Source of the DNA: Xanthobacteraceae bacterium
Lineage (GTDB): Bacteria; Pseudomonadota; Alphaproteobacteria; Rhizobiales; Xanthobacteraceae
Reading direction: 5' to 3'
DNA length: 42,839 bases
Assembly (NCBI GenBank): GCA_030037895.1
Contig: JASHPW010000116.1
Span: 1-42,839, forward strand
Shown: positions 35,129 through 42,839 of the stretch, one piece after another
How positions within the stretch are numbered: position 1 is the first letter of the stretch
Layout of the letters: every line of letters begins with the position of its first letter
The notes under the pieces: model-generated
What the model saw: only the letters and a program-made list of their open reading frames with translations
The model's database searches: none
What the model was told of the DNA's origin: nothing
Program-made: the position numbers and the translations under genes

Positions 35129-35878
35129 TCATGCGGCTTGGCCCAGATAGGCGGTCTGCACCGCCTCGCTTGCCGCGATCTCCTGCGGCGTGCCTTCGGC
35201 GAGGAAGCCGCCCTGATCGAGCACCGTGATGCGGTCGGCGAGATGAAAGACGACGCGCATATCGTGCTCGATCAGCACGATCGTCAGCTTGGCGTCCTTG
35301 TGCAGGCGGCGGATGAGTTGCGTGACCTCGTAGGTTTCCTGATCGCCCATGCCGGCGGTCGGCTCGTCGAGCAGCAGGAGGTGCGGCCTGAGCGCGAGCG
35401 CCATGGCGATCTCCGCGGCGCGTTGGTCGCCATGCGCCAGCTCGCCGACCAGCCGGTCGGCCTTGGCGGAGAGCGCCGTGAGCGCCAGCGTCGCCTCGAC
35501 GCGGCGGTGAAGCTCCGCCGCTTCGGCGCGATTGAGCCATACGCGCAGGCGATAACCGGCGGCCGCCTCGGCCGCGACGCGGACGTTCTCGAACACGGTC
35601 AGTTCGGGAAAGATCTCGGTGATCTGGAACGTGCGCGTCATGCCGAGGGCGACCCGCCGGTGCGCCGGCAAGCCGGTGATGTCGCGGCCGTCGAACAAAA
35701 TCGAGCCGGCGGACGGCGCGAAGAAGCCGCTCACCAGATTGAAGAAGGTGGTTTTCCCGGCGCCGTTCGGGCCGATCACGGCGCGCAATTCGCCACGCTC
35801 GACGGTCAACGATATGTCGCGCACGGCGATAAGGCTGCCGAACCGCTTGCTCAGGTTCCTGACCTCGAGCACGCTCAT
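35129..35878 (-). CDS. HAAT ABC transporter ATPase, LivG type (second operon)
   Basis: 249-aa ATPase. Walker A GPNGAGKTT, signature LAHGDQRAAEIAMAL, Walker B LLLDEPTAGM and switch VLIEHDMRVV are all canonical for LivG, unlike its counterpart at 32801. Its ATG overlaps the LivM-type stop as ATGA. A 249-residue length is normal. Confidence 0.93.
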   Translation of the reverse strand: MSVLEVRNLSKRFGSLIAVRDISLTVERGELRAVIGPNGAGKTTFFNLVSGFFAPSAGSILFDGRDITGLPAHRRVALGMTRTFQITEIFPELTVFENVRVAAEAAAGYRLRVWLNRAEAAELHRRVEATLALTALSAKADRLVGELAHGDQRAAEIAMALALRPHLLLLDEPTAGMGDQETYEVTQLIRRLHKDAKLTIVLIEHDMRVVFHLADRITVLDQGGFLAEGTPQEIAASEAVQTAYLGQAA

Positions 35879-36831
35879 GCCGTTCTCCGCTGTCGCAGCA
35901 AGCCGAGAACGCCGCGCGGGAAGAACAGGACGATAAGCACGATCAGGATGCCGATGAAGGACATCCAGTTGACCGTGACGCTCGACAGGTAATCCTGGAG
36001 AACAACAAAGACGATCGCACCGAGTAAAGGTCCCCAGAACGTGCGCATGCCGCCCATCACCGCCATGATGATGAAGTCGCCCGACAGGCTGTAATGCAGC
36101 ATGCGCGGGTCGGCGAAGTTGTTGACCAGCGCGTAGAGCGCGCCGGCAAAGGCCATGAAGAAGCAGGACAGCGTGAAGGCGATCCAGATATGCAGCTCGA
36201 TCTGGATGCCGAGGAAGCGCGCGCGCCGCTCGTTCTCGCGGATCGCGATCATCGTGCGGCCGAACGGCGAGCGCAGGATGAACGCCATAATGCCCACGGC
36301 GAGGGCAAAGCAGACCAGCACGAAATAGTAGAAATAGACGTCGTTATGCAGGAGGTCGATCCGGAACAGCTTGAAGTCGAGCGGCTGGCGGGCGAAGCCG
36401 CGCAGGCCGTCGTCGCCGCCGGTCACCGAGAGCCACTGGAAGGCGATGTAATAGAACACCTGGCCGAAGGCGATCGTCACCATGGCGAAGTAGATGCCGC
36501 GGCGGCGCACCAGCAATGCGCCGAGCAGGCCGCCGGCAACGCCGCCGACGAGCGTGCCGGCAACAAGCCCGAGCGGCGTGCTCGAAGCGACGAATTTCAG
36601 CGTCAGGCCGCACGCATAGGCGCCGAGCCCGAACCAGGCGGCGTGGCCGAACGACAGCACGCCGGTGAAGCCGAGCAGGAAATTGACCGCCATGGCGCCC
36701 AGCCCGAGCACCAGCACGCGGCTGCCGAGCGCGGTATAGCCGCCGAACAGCGGCATCCAGTAGGGGGCGAAGACGAGCGCGCCCCAAATCGCGACCAGCA
36801 CGGCCAAATGCTTTTGCCGCTCCGCCGTCAC
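35875..36831 (-). CDS. HAAT ABC transporter permease, LivM type (second operon)
   Basis: 318-aa permease, about nine TM helices, with LLGFTGVLSFGHAAWFGLGAY-type core near 52-72 and FIIMAVMGGMRTFWGPLLGA near 248-267. The start is GTG at 36831, overlapping the LivH-type stop as GTGA; a much longer frame runs upstream to 37362 but is a shadow of the preceding gene. It is coupled at both ends. Confidence 0.92.
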   Translation of the reverse strand: MTAERQKHLAVLVAIWGALVFAPYWMPLFGGYTALGSRVLVLGLGAMAVNFLLGFTGVLSFGHAAWFGLGAYACGLTLKFVASSTPLGLVAGTLVGGVAGGLLGALLVRRRGIYFAMVTIAFGQVFYYIAFQWLSVTGGDDGLRGFARQPLDFKLFRIDLLHNDVYFYYFVLVCFALAVGIMAFILRSPFGRTMIAIRENERRARFLGIQIELHIWIAFTLSCFFMAFAGALYALVNNFADPRMLHYSLSGDFIIMAVMGGMRTFWGPLLGAIVFVVLQDYLSSVTVNWMSFIGILIVLIVLFFPRGVLGLLRQRRTA

Positions 36832-37697
36832 GTCAGCATGCCTTCTTCGCCGAGCAGGCCGCGCGGCCGCAGCAGCAGCACCAGCGCCATCATGATATAG
36901 ATGACCGCCTCGCTCGCCGAGGGAAAGACGACGGCGGTGAGACCGGAGGCGACGCCGATCAACAAGCCGCCGATGAGCGTGCCGGTGAGCGAGCCGACGC
37001 CGCCGACGATGATGGCGATGAAGCTCGGCATCAGCAGGCCGTCGCCCATGGTCGGCTCGAGGCCGAGCTGGCCGCCGGCGAGCACGCCTGCCAGGCCGGC
37101 GAGGAAGATGCCGACGGCGAAATTGAGCGAGCGCAGCGCCCGCACGTTGACGCCGAGCGCCGCGACGGTTTCGAGATCGAGGGTGCCGGCGCGAATGCGC
37201 ACGCCAAAGCGGGTATAGCGCAACAGCACGAACAACAGCGCGACCACGACCGCCACCGTCGCCACCATGAACATGCGGTAGCCGGTGATGAAGAAGAATT
37301 CGGAGCTCAGCGCCGACATCAGCGCTGGGGGAACCGAGACGGGGAGCCCGTTTGCCCCCCAAATTTGCCGCGTGCCGTCTTCGATGATGAAGGCGAGGCC
37401 GAACGTCAGCAGCAGGCCGTAGAGCGGGTCGCGGCCGTAGATACGGCGGATCAGCAGCCGCTCGACGGCAAAGCCGATGAGCGCGGTGAGGAAGGGCGCG
37501 ACGAGCAGCGCGCCCCAGAAGCCGAGATAGGGCGTAAGCACGTAGGCGAGGTAGCCGCCGATGACCAGAAAGCCGCCGTGGGCGAAATTGATCACGCCCG
37601 ACAGGTTGAGAATAAGCGAGAGACCGATCGCCATCAGCGCGTAGAACGCGCCGATGATCAGGCCGTTGGTGACGTTGAAGAAGATGAGCTCAAGCAT
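36828..37697 (-). CDS. HAAT ABC transporter permease, LivH type (second operon)
   Basis: 289-aa permease with MLELIFFNVTNGLIIGAFYA at the N-terminus, SGVINFAHGGFLVIGGYLAY (33-52) and the coupling region SFIAIIVGGVGSLTGTL. About eight TM helices. It follows the binding-protein gene after 79 bp. Confidence 0.93.
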   Translation of the reverse strand: MLELIFFNVTNGLIIGAFYALMAIGLSLILNLSGVINFAHGGFLVIGGYLAYVLTPYLGFWGALLVAPFLTALIGFAVERLLIRRIYGRDPLYGLLLTFGLAFIIEDGTRQIWGANGLPVSVPPALMSALSSEFFFITGYRMFMVATVAVVVALLFVLLRYTRFGVRIRAGTLDLETVAALGVNVRALRSLNFAVGIFLAGLAGVLAGGQLGLEPTMGDGLLMPSFIAIIVGGVGSLTGTLIGGLLIGVASGLTAVVFPSASEAVIYIMMALVLLLRPRGLLGEEGMLT

Positions 37698-37776
37698 CGC
37701 AAACGGTCATTACAAAGCCCCCCACTTGCGATGCGGCGGCGACCGAAGTGAGGGGCGAAGGCGCAACAAACCGCGA

Positions 37777-39045
37777 TCAAGCCGGCATCTGCATCTTGCA
37801 GCCGGTCTCCGCGACGGAAGGGGCGATAGCGTCGCCGGCCACAATGCTGTTCACCTTGAACAGATTCTCCGGGTCGCCGTCACCCTGATGCAACAGTTCG
37901 CCGACGAAGGCCGACAGCATGAGCTGGTGGTCGCCGCCGCGGAAATAGACCTTGTTCGGCTGCAGCTTGATCTCCGGCGGCAATTCCATGTCGGCGAGCG
38001 CCTTGGCCACGGCCTTGGCCTCGATCGATTTCGCCTTTTCGCAAGCCAGCGCATAGGCGTGGATGGTGACGTAGCCGAACCAGTTGCGCGCGGTCGGCAC
38101 CTTGCCGCCGGTGCGCTTGCGGATGTCGGCGATGAACCGGTCGAGGCTGGGCGTGCCGGCCGCCTGCTTCCAGTACCACTCGAACATCCACACGCCGACC
38201 CGCGCCTCGGGCGGCATCGCTTCGACGGATTCCAGCTCTTGCTGGGTGCCGGCGACGTGGATCTGCTTTTCAATGCCGAACTGCGAGATCTGCTTGAGGC
38301 AGTTGACCATGTCGTTGCCCTGCACCAGCACGAGCAGCACGTCCGGGTTCGCCGCCCGCGCCTTGATGAGATAGGCGGAGAAATCGGTCGTGCCGAGCGG
38401 AGTGAGCTCGTTGCCGGTCACCGTGCCGCCGAGCTTCTTCAGATCGGCTTCGCAGCCCTGGAACAATGTGTGGCCGAAGGCATAGTCCGGAGTGATGAAG
38501 TGCCATTTCTTGCCGTAGGTCTTGAACAGCAGGCTGCACACCGCGTTCGCTTCCATGCGCGTGGTGTTGCAGACGCGGAACACGTTCCATTTGCAGTCGA
38601 CGCCGGTGATCGGGTCGGTGTGGCCGCCGGGGACGATGTGCAGCACGCCCTTTTCGTTCGACACCTGCGCCATCGCCTGCGACAGCGCGGAATTCACATT
38701 GCCGATCAGAAAGCTGACATTGTCGCGCTCGATCAGCTTGCGTGCCTTCTGTACCGCCGTGCCGGCATCGCCGCTGGTGGAATCCTCGGAAAGGAGTTCG
38801 ATCTTGCGTCCGAGAATGCCGTTCTTGGCATTGATCTGGTCGACCGCGAGCTCGCAGCCGATCTGCTCGTTCTTGCCGGGCGCGGCATAGGTGCCGGTCA
38901 GCGGATCGTCGAAACCGATCTTGATCGGTTCCTCGCCGCGGGCCTGCAGCACAAATGGGCTCGCAACCTGCACGGCGCCGATCGCCAGACCGGCCTTGAG
39001 CACCGTTCGGCGCGGTACGGGACGGCCGAGAAGATCCTTGGACAT
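37777..39045 (-). CDS. HAAT-family ABC transporter substrate-binding protein (second operon)
   Basis: 422-aa periplasmic binding protein, first gene of the leftward operon. The N-terminus has a twin-arginine-type motif PRRTVLKAGLAIGA followed by a cleavage region near residue 36, suggesting Tat export. The mature part starts EEPIKIGFDDPLTGTYAAPG. It is longer than, and only distantly similar to, the binding protein of the first operon, suggesting another substrate; the YTxS/amide-binding-like FmdD/UrtA relatives are possible. ATG at 39045 has AGGGAG about 8-10 bases upstream. Confidence 0.92.
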   Translation of the reverse strand: MSKDLLGRPVPRRTVLKAGLAIGAVQVASPFVLQARGEEPIKIGFDDPLTGTYAAPGKNEQIGCELAVDQINAKNGILGRKIELLSEDSTSGDAGTAVQKARKLIERDNVSFLIGNVNSALSQAMAQVSNEKGVLHIVPGGHTDPITGVDCKWNVFRVCNTTRMEANAVCSLLFKTYGKKWHFITPDYAFGHTLFQGCEADLKKLGGTVTGNELTPLGTTDFSAYLIKARAANPDVLLVLVQGNDMVNCLKQISQFGIEKQIHVAGTQQELESVEAMPPEARVGVWMFEWYWKQAAGTPSLDRFIADIRKRTGGKVPTARNWFGYVTIHAYALACEKAKSIEAKAVAKALADMELPPEIKLQPNKVYFRGGDHQLMLSAFVGELLHQGDGDPENLFKVNSIVAGDAIAPSVAETGCKMQMPA

Positions 39046-39097
39046 CGCATTACTCCCTGCCTGCTGATGGTTCGTTGCCACTCGCGCCCCTCAATTC

Positions 39098-39111
39098 TGG
39101 AACTTATTCCA
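39098..39111. promoter_or_regulatory. Operator-like palindrome in the divergent control region
   Basis: TGGAA-CTTA-TTCCA (39098-39111) lies 53 bp upstream of the second binding-protein start, in the 303-bp region it shares with the divergent CoA-transferase gene. It may bind a regulator of either gene. Nothing else in 39046-39348 is supported as a gene. Confidence 0.35.
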
Positions 39112-39348
39112 CACGGGTCGCAATTGGCGAGCGCAATCCCGTGGTGAGACAAAGAGGCGCTGTCGCGGCATATCCGTCAAGCCGGAACAGAAGTCGGCAG
39201 CATGAGACGCCGGGGACGCCGCTCATCGCCTTTCCGACTTGCGCGTTGAAGTGCGCGCCGGCCATTGCCGGTGCAGCCAAAGCCGCGCGAGGCGGTGGAC
39301 ATTGCCGGGCGGATCGAGGAAGTTCTGGCCCACACCAGGTCGCCGGCC

Positions 39349-40536
39349 ATGCCTTTTCCGCGCGCGTCGAAAGCTCTTGCTCGCTTCACGGTGCTCGACC
39401 TCTCGCGCGTGCGCGCGGGGCCGACCTGCGTGCGCCAATTGGCCGACTGGGGCGCCAATGTCATCAAGATCGAAGCGCCGCCCGGGACGGAAGAGCAGAT
39501 GGGCGGGCCGCGGGCGGGACCGGATTTCCAGAACCTGCATCGCAACAAGCGCAGCATGACGCTCAACCTGAAAGTGCCGGAAGGCCTCGCCGCCTTCAAG
39601 CGCCTGGTCAGGCGCGCCGACGTCGTGGTGGAGAATTTCCGTCCCGGCGTGAAAAAGCGGCTGGGCATCGACTACGAGACGCTCGCCAAGATCAATCCGC
39701 GCCTCGTCTACGCCAGCATTTCGGGCTTCGGCCAGGACGGCCCCTATGCCGAGCGGCCGGGCTTCGACCAGATCGCGCAGGGCATGGGCGGGCTGATGTC
39801 GGTCACCGGCCTACCGGGACATGGGCCGCTCCGCGCCGGCATCCCGGTCGCCGACCTCAGCGCCGGCTTGCTGGCGGCGCTCGGCATCCTCGTCGCGCTC
39901 CTCGAGCGGGAAAAATCCGGCCGCGGCCAGCGGGTCGAGACCTCGCTCCTTGAGGCGCAGATCTTCATGCTCGATTTTCAGGCCGCGCGCTATCTGATCG
40001 ACGGCGAGGTGGCAAAACAAGCCGGCAACAATCACCCGACCAACATTCCGTGCGGCGTGTACCGGACGCACGACGGCTGGGTGAACATCGCCGCCGTCGG
40101 ACACGTCATCTGGGAGCGGTTCTGCCGGACCATCGGGGCGCCAGCGCTGCTGCAAAACGAGGACTATCGCACCGCCGCGGCGCGATCGAAGAACCGCGAT
40201 GCGCTCAATGCCGAGATCGAGACTTATCTTAAGAGCCGCACCAGCGCCGACTGGATCGAGCGCTTGAACAAGGCCGGGGTGCCCTGCGGGCCGATCTATT
40301 CCATCGACGAGGTGTTCGCCGACCCGCAGGTGCGGCATCTCGGCATCGCCCAGGGCGTCAGGTGCAGGGACAGGAGCGAGCTGCGTCTCGTCGGCCAGCC
40401 GGTCAAGCTGTCGCGCACGCCCTCGCGCCTTGCGGCGCCGCCGCCGGACGTCGGCGAGCACACCGACGCGGTGCTCAAGGAATTCGGCTTTTCCGCGCGC
40501 GCCATCGCCGCGCTGCATAAGGCCAAGGCGGTGTGA
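39349..40536 (+). CDS. CaiB/BaiF (type III) CoA-transferase
   Basis: 395-aa CoA-transferase. Family marks are FTVLDLSRVRAGPTCVRQLA (13-32), WGANVIKIEAPPG (34-46), NLHRNKRSMTLNLK (62-75), ENFRPGVKKRLGIDY (95-109) and SISGFGQDGPYA (123-134). The catalytic aspartate position is D140 in PGFDQIAQGMGG. It differs from the CoA-transferase at 7796. ATG at 39349 is preferred; a TTG at 39265 would add 28 residues. It is divergent from the second HAAT operon and followed after 105 bp by a crotonase-fold gene, suggesting CoA activation of an imported acid. Confidence 0.9.
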   Translation: MPFPRASKALARFTVLDLSRVRAGPTCVRQLADWGANVIKIEAPPGTEEQMGGPRAGPDFQNLHRNKRSMTLNLKVPEGLAAFKRLVRRADVVVENFRPGVKKRLGIDYETLAKINPRLVYASISGFGQDGPYAERPGFDQIAQGMGGLMSVTGLPGHGPLRAGIPVADLSAGLLAALGILVALLEREKSGRGQRVETSLLEAQIFMLDFQAARYLIDGEVAKQAGNNHPTNIPCGVYRTHDGWVNIAAVGHVIWERFCRTIGAPALLQNEDYRTAAARSKNRDALNAEIETYLKSRTSADWIERLNKAGVPCGPIYSIDEVFADPQVRHLGIAQGVRCRDRSELRLVGQPVKLSRTPSRLAAPPPDVGEHTDAVLKEFGFSARAIAALHKAKAV

Positions 40537-40641
40537 CGATGCCGTTCATCCTTCCCGGCCGTTCCCGCAAGCGCGGCAGGCAGTCGCGTGGCGCGCGAGG
40601 AAAGCGGGCCGCCGCCCGAGCAAGCAAAAGGGATTAAGCAA

Positions 40642-41433
40642 ATGACGCAAACCGACAAGCTGCTGTCGCGCAAGGAAGGCGGCGTCGGCGTCGTGATCTT
40701 CAACAATCCGGAGCGGCACAATGCGGTGTCGCTCGACATGTGGGAGGCGACGAAACGCGTGCTCGACGAGTTTGCGGCCGACGACGCGGTCCGCGTCGTG
40801 GTGCTCACCGGCGCCGGCGGCAAGGCGTTCGTGTCGGGCGCGGATATTTCCAAATTCGCGAGCGAGCGCGCCTCGCCCGAGGCCGCCCGCCTCTACAATG
40901 CCAGAACCGAGGCGGTCTTCAGCGCCGTCTACGAGTTCCCGAAGCCGACGATCGCGATGATCCGCGGCTATTGCCTCGGCGGTGGGGTCGGGATCGCGAC
41001 CTCTTGCGACCTGCGCGTTTGCTCCGCGGAGTCCCGCTTCGCGGTGCCGGCGGCGAAGCTCGGACTGGGCTACGGCTATGCCGGCCTCAAGCGGCTCGTC
41101 GACCTCGTCGGACCGGCCAGCGCCAAGGAGATGCTCTATACCGCGCGCCAGTTCGACGCGCAGGAAGCCTACGCCATGGGCCTCGTCAACCGCGTGGTGC
41201 CGGCGGCGGAACTGGAAAGCGCGGTGAAAGGCGTCACCGACATGATCTGCGTCAACGCCCCGCTCACGATCAAGGCGGTCAAGTTCACGATCGGCGAGGT
41301 TTCCAAGGACGAGTCGTGGCGCAACCGCGCGCGCGTCGATGAGCTGGTGGAGCAATGCTTTGCCAGCCGTGACTACGCCGAAGGGCGCACCGCCTTCATG
41401 GAGAAGCGCAAGCCGGTGTTCACCGGCACCTGA
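40642..41433 (+). CDS. Crotonase-superfamily protein lacking both hydratase glutamates
   Basis: 263-aa protein of the enoyl-CoA hydratase/isomerase fold. The oxyanion-hole regions AFVSGADISKF (62-72) and RGYCLGGGVGIATSCDLR (108-125) are intact. In enoyl-CoA hydratase two glutamates catalyse water addition; here the first position is G117 (GGGVG instead of GGGCE) and the second is A137 (VPAAKLG instead of QPEIKLG). It should therefore not be called a hydratase without test. Decarboxylase, thioesterase, isomerase or non-catalytic roles remain open. AAGGGA about 9 bases before the ATG at 40642 fixes the start. It follows the CoA-transferase on the same strand. Confidence 0.88.
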   Translation: MTQTDKLLSRKEGGVGVVIFNNPERHNAVSLDMWEATKRVLDEFAADDAVRVVVLTGAGGKAFVSGADISKFASERASPEAARLYNARTEAVFSAVYEFPKPTIAMIRGYCLGGGVGIATSCDLRVCSAESRFAVPAAKLGLGYGYAGLKRLVDLVGPASAKEMLYTARQFDAQEAYAMGLVNRVVPAAELESAVKGVTDMICVNAPLTIKAVKFTIGEVSKDESWRNRARVDELVEQCFASRDYAEGRTAFMEKRKPVFTGT

Positions 41434-41488
41434 CACGATGCGTCCGGCTTGCGCGCGCCGGCCCCCGTTTTCTTAAGCCGCAAAGAAA

Positions 41489-42679
41489 ATGCCTGATTGG
41501 ACGATCGGCCAAAACGGCCGGATTTTTATTTTCGGATTTTTGTCGGCGATCGCGCCGCTTTCGATCGATATTTATCTGCCGGCGCTGCCGATGCTGCGCC
41601 GGGCGCTCGCGGCCGACGCGGCGCACACCTTGTTCACGCTCTCGGCCTTCTTCGTTGGCTTTGGCGTCGGCCAACTGCTCCTCGGACCGTTGTCCGACCG
41701 CTTCGGTCGCAAGCCTCCGCTGCTCGCCGGTCTCCTCGTCTACATCGTCGCGTCGGCGGCCTGCGCGCTGGCGACGACCATGTCGGCGATCGTGTTCTGG
41801 CGCTTTCTGCAGGCTTTCGGCGGGGCGGTCGCACCGACCGTGGTGCAGGCGATGGTCCGCGATCTTTACGATCGCGAGCAGAGTGCGCGCGTCTTTTCGC
41901 TCAACATGCTGGTGACGGCCGCGGCGCCGGTGGTGGCACCGTTGATCGGCGGCCAGGTGCTGCTCTGGCTCGATTGGCGCGCGATCTTCTGGGTACTGGC
42001 CGGATTCGGCGCGCTCTCGCTGTTGGCCGCACTCGCTTTGCCGGAAACGCTCGGCCGGGAACGCCGCAGCGAAGCGCGCCCGCTCGCCATGCTGCGTGGC
42101 TATTTGGCGCTGTTCGGCAGCCGCCGCTACGTCGGCTACGTCGCCTGCTCCAGCTGCTATTTTTGCAGTTTGTTCGCCTTCATCGCCGGCTCGCCATTCG
42201 TCTACATCGACTATTTCGGCGTGCCGCCGCAATATTACGGCTTCCTTTTCGGCGTCAACATGATCGGGATGATCGCCACGACCTATGTCAACAGCCGCAT
42301 CGTGGTGCGGCGCGGCGCCGACCGGCTGCTGCGTCTCGCGTGCTCGATCGGCGCCGCCGGCGGCCTCGTCCTGCTGGCGACCGGGACGAGCGGGTTTGGC
42401 GCGGTCGCGGGACTCGCGCTGCCCTTGTTTGTCGTGTTGTCGCTGCTCACCGTGGTGGCCTCGAACGCGATTTCCGGCGCGCTCGCGGTTTCGCCGAACC
42501 GCGCCGGCGCGGCGGCGGCGCTCGCCGGCGCGCTGCAATTCGGCGCCGGAGCGCTGACCAGCGCGGCGATCGGTTGGTTCGCCGACGGCACGCCGCGGCC
42601 GATGAGCGTCCTCGTTTGCGCCGGAGCGGTGGCGGCGCTCATCGCCGATCTGGTTCTGCTCGGAAGGCCGCGCGACTGA
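41489..42679 (+). CDS. MFS transporter, Bcr/CflA drug-efflux type
   Basis: 396-aa proton-driven exporter with 12 TM helices. The N-terminus has the Bcr/CflA pattern SIDIYLPALPMLRRAL (about 25-40) and motif A GPLSDRFGRKPPL at the loop between helices 2 and 3 (about 67-79). The conserved RFLQAFGGAV of helix 4 is also present. The substrate is unknown; relatives export chloramphenicol, bicyclomycin or sulfonamides. It lies 55 bp after the crotonase-fold gene and may be on the same transcript. Confidence 0.9.
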   Translation: MPDWTIGQNGRIFIFGFLSAIAPLSIDIYLPALPMLRRALAADAAHTLFTLSAFFVGFGVGQLLLGPLSDRFGRKPPLLAGLLVYIVASAACALATTMSAIVFWRFLQAFGGAVAPTVVQAMVRDLYDREQSARVFSLNMLVTAAAPVVAPLIGGQVLLWLDWRAIFWVLAGFGALSLLAALALPETLGRERRSEARPLAMLRGYLALFGSRRYVGYVACSSCYFCSLFAFIAGSPFVYIDYFGVPPQYYGFLFGVNMIGMIATTYVNSRIVVRRGADRLLRLACSIGAAGGLVLLATGTSGFGAVAGLALPLFVVLSLLTVVASNAISGALAVSPNRAGAAAALAGALQFGAGALTSAAIGWFADGTPRPMSVLVCAGAVAALIADLVLLGRPRD

Positions 42680-42685
42680 TGCACC

Positions 42686-42714
42686 TTGTTTCGCCTGCTC
42701 CCCGCGGCTAAATA
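42686..42714 (+). promoter_or_regulatory. Candidate sigma70 promoter for tRNA-Ser
   Basis: TTGTTT (42686-42691) and TAAATA (42709-42714) are separated by exactly 17 bases. Transcription would begin near 42721, about 29 bases before the tRNA 5' end. Confidence 0.5.
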
Positions 42715-42749
42715 CGGGCGCGCGCCGCGCAACCCTGTTCTACCTTCGT

Positions 42750-42839
42750 GGAGAGGTGGCAGAGTGGTTGAATGCACCGCACTCGAAATGCGGCATACGG
42801 GCAACCGTATCGGGGGTTCGAATCCCTCCCTCTCCGCCA
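42750..42839 (+). tRNA. tRNA-Ser (anticodon CGA)
   Basis: 90-nt class II tRNA. Acceptor arms GGAGAGG (42750-42756) and CCTCTCC close with an encoded CCA at the end. The anticodon stem is CCGCA (42777-42781) with TGCGG (42789-42793), loop CTCGAAA and anticodon CGA (42784-42786), reading UCG serine codons. A long variable arm (ATACGGGCAACCGTAT) and T-loop TTCGAAT follow. The gene ends on the last base of the window. Confidence 0.97.

Noticed and set aside
29494-39045. Recent tandem inversion-duplication of one transporter operon
   Set aside because: All matching components differ strongly in sequence, length and motifs, for example in the two LivG signatures, so they are not recent copies.

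Overview
The window is a high-G+C, densely coded contig. Gene content and order point to an alphaproteobacterium of the order Hyphomicrobiales (Rhizobiales), most like the Bradyrhizobiaceae/Xanthobacteraceae. The reasons are an aa3 cytochrome oxidase cluster followed by thrC and an M16 peptidase, a split F0-only ATP synthase operon carrying both b and b' subunits, an IalB-family protein, a 74-aa rhizobial conserved protein, REP-like palindromes built on a GGGAACCGGTTTTC core, and many ABC transporters of the branched-chain amino acid (HAAT) type. The assignment is by inference from gene families; no 16S rRNA is present.

Layout. 1-2001: end of a polyamine-type ABC transporter operon (permease cut by the contig edge, then its ATPase). 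2063-4899: REP-like element, small conserved gene, orphan response regulator and glycerol-3-phosphate dehydrogenase, all leftward. 5008-8968: SDR oxidoreductase, VOC protein, malonyl-CoA decarboxylase and a divergent type III CoA-transferase. 8970-9072: palindromic repeats. 9108-12674: hybrid histidine kinase, MsrB and an IalB-like secreted protein, all leftward. 13142-19794: complete aa3 oxidase cluster ctaC-ctaD-ctaB-small membrane protein-ctaG-(repeat)-ctaE-DUF983-SURF1. 19968-24125: thrC, M16 peptidase, GNAT acetyltransferase and a lipoprotein. 24144-26646: leftward F0 operon atpI-atpB-atpE-atpF'-atpF with a good sigma70-type promoter. 26895-29110: small secreted proteins, a VOC protein, a 32-aa lipoprotein with its own terminator and a 157-aa lipoprotein, in an AT-richer, gene-poor stretch. 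29494-34244 and 37777-39045 (back to 34396): two complete five-component HAAT transporters that converge on a palindromic repeat. 39349-42679: CoA-transferase, crotonase-fold protein and Bcr/CflA-type MFS exporter. 42750-42839: tRNA-Ser(CGA), ending exactly at the contig end.

How the genes work together. The central third is core energy metabolism: terminal oxidase with its heme a and copper assembly factors, plus the proton-conducting half of ATP synthase. The right third looks like uptake and CoA activation of organic or amino acids: two HAAT importers, a type III CoA-transferase and a crotonase-fold protein. The left part has a second acyl-CoA pair, malonyl-CoA decarboxylase with a CoA-transferase.

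I looked for defence islands, CRISPR arrays, phage genes, biosynthetic clusters and retroelements and saw none. The most unusual points are a crotonase-fold protein lacking both standard catalytic glutamates, an SDR lacking the usual serine, a LivG with non-canonical signature and Walker B motifs, a 77-bp exact repeat at the contig start that looks like an assembly junction, and the two convergent HAAT operons.
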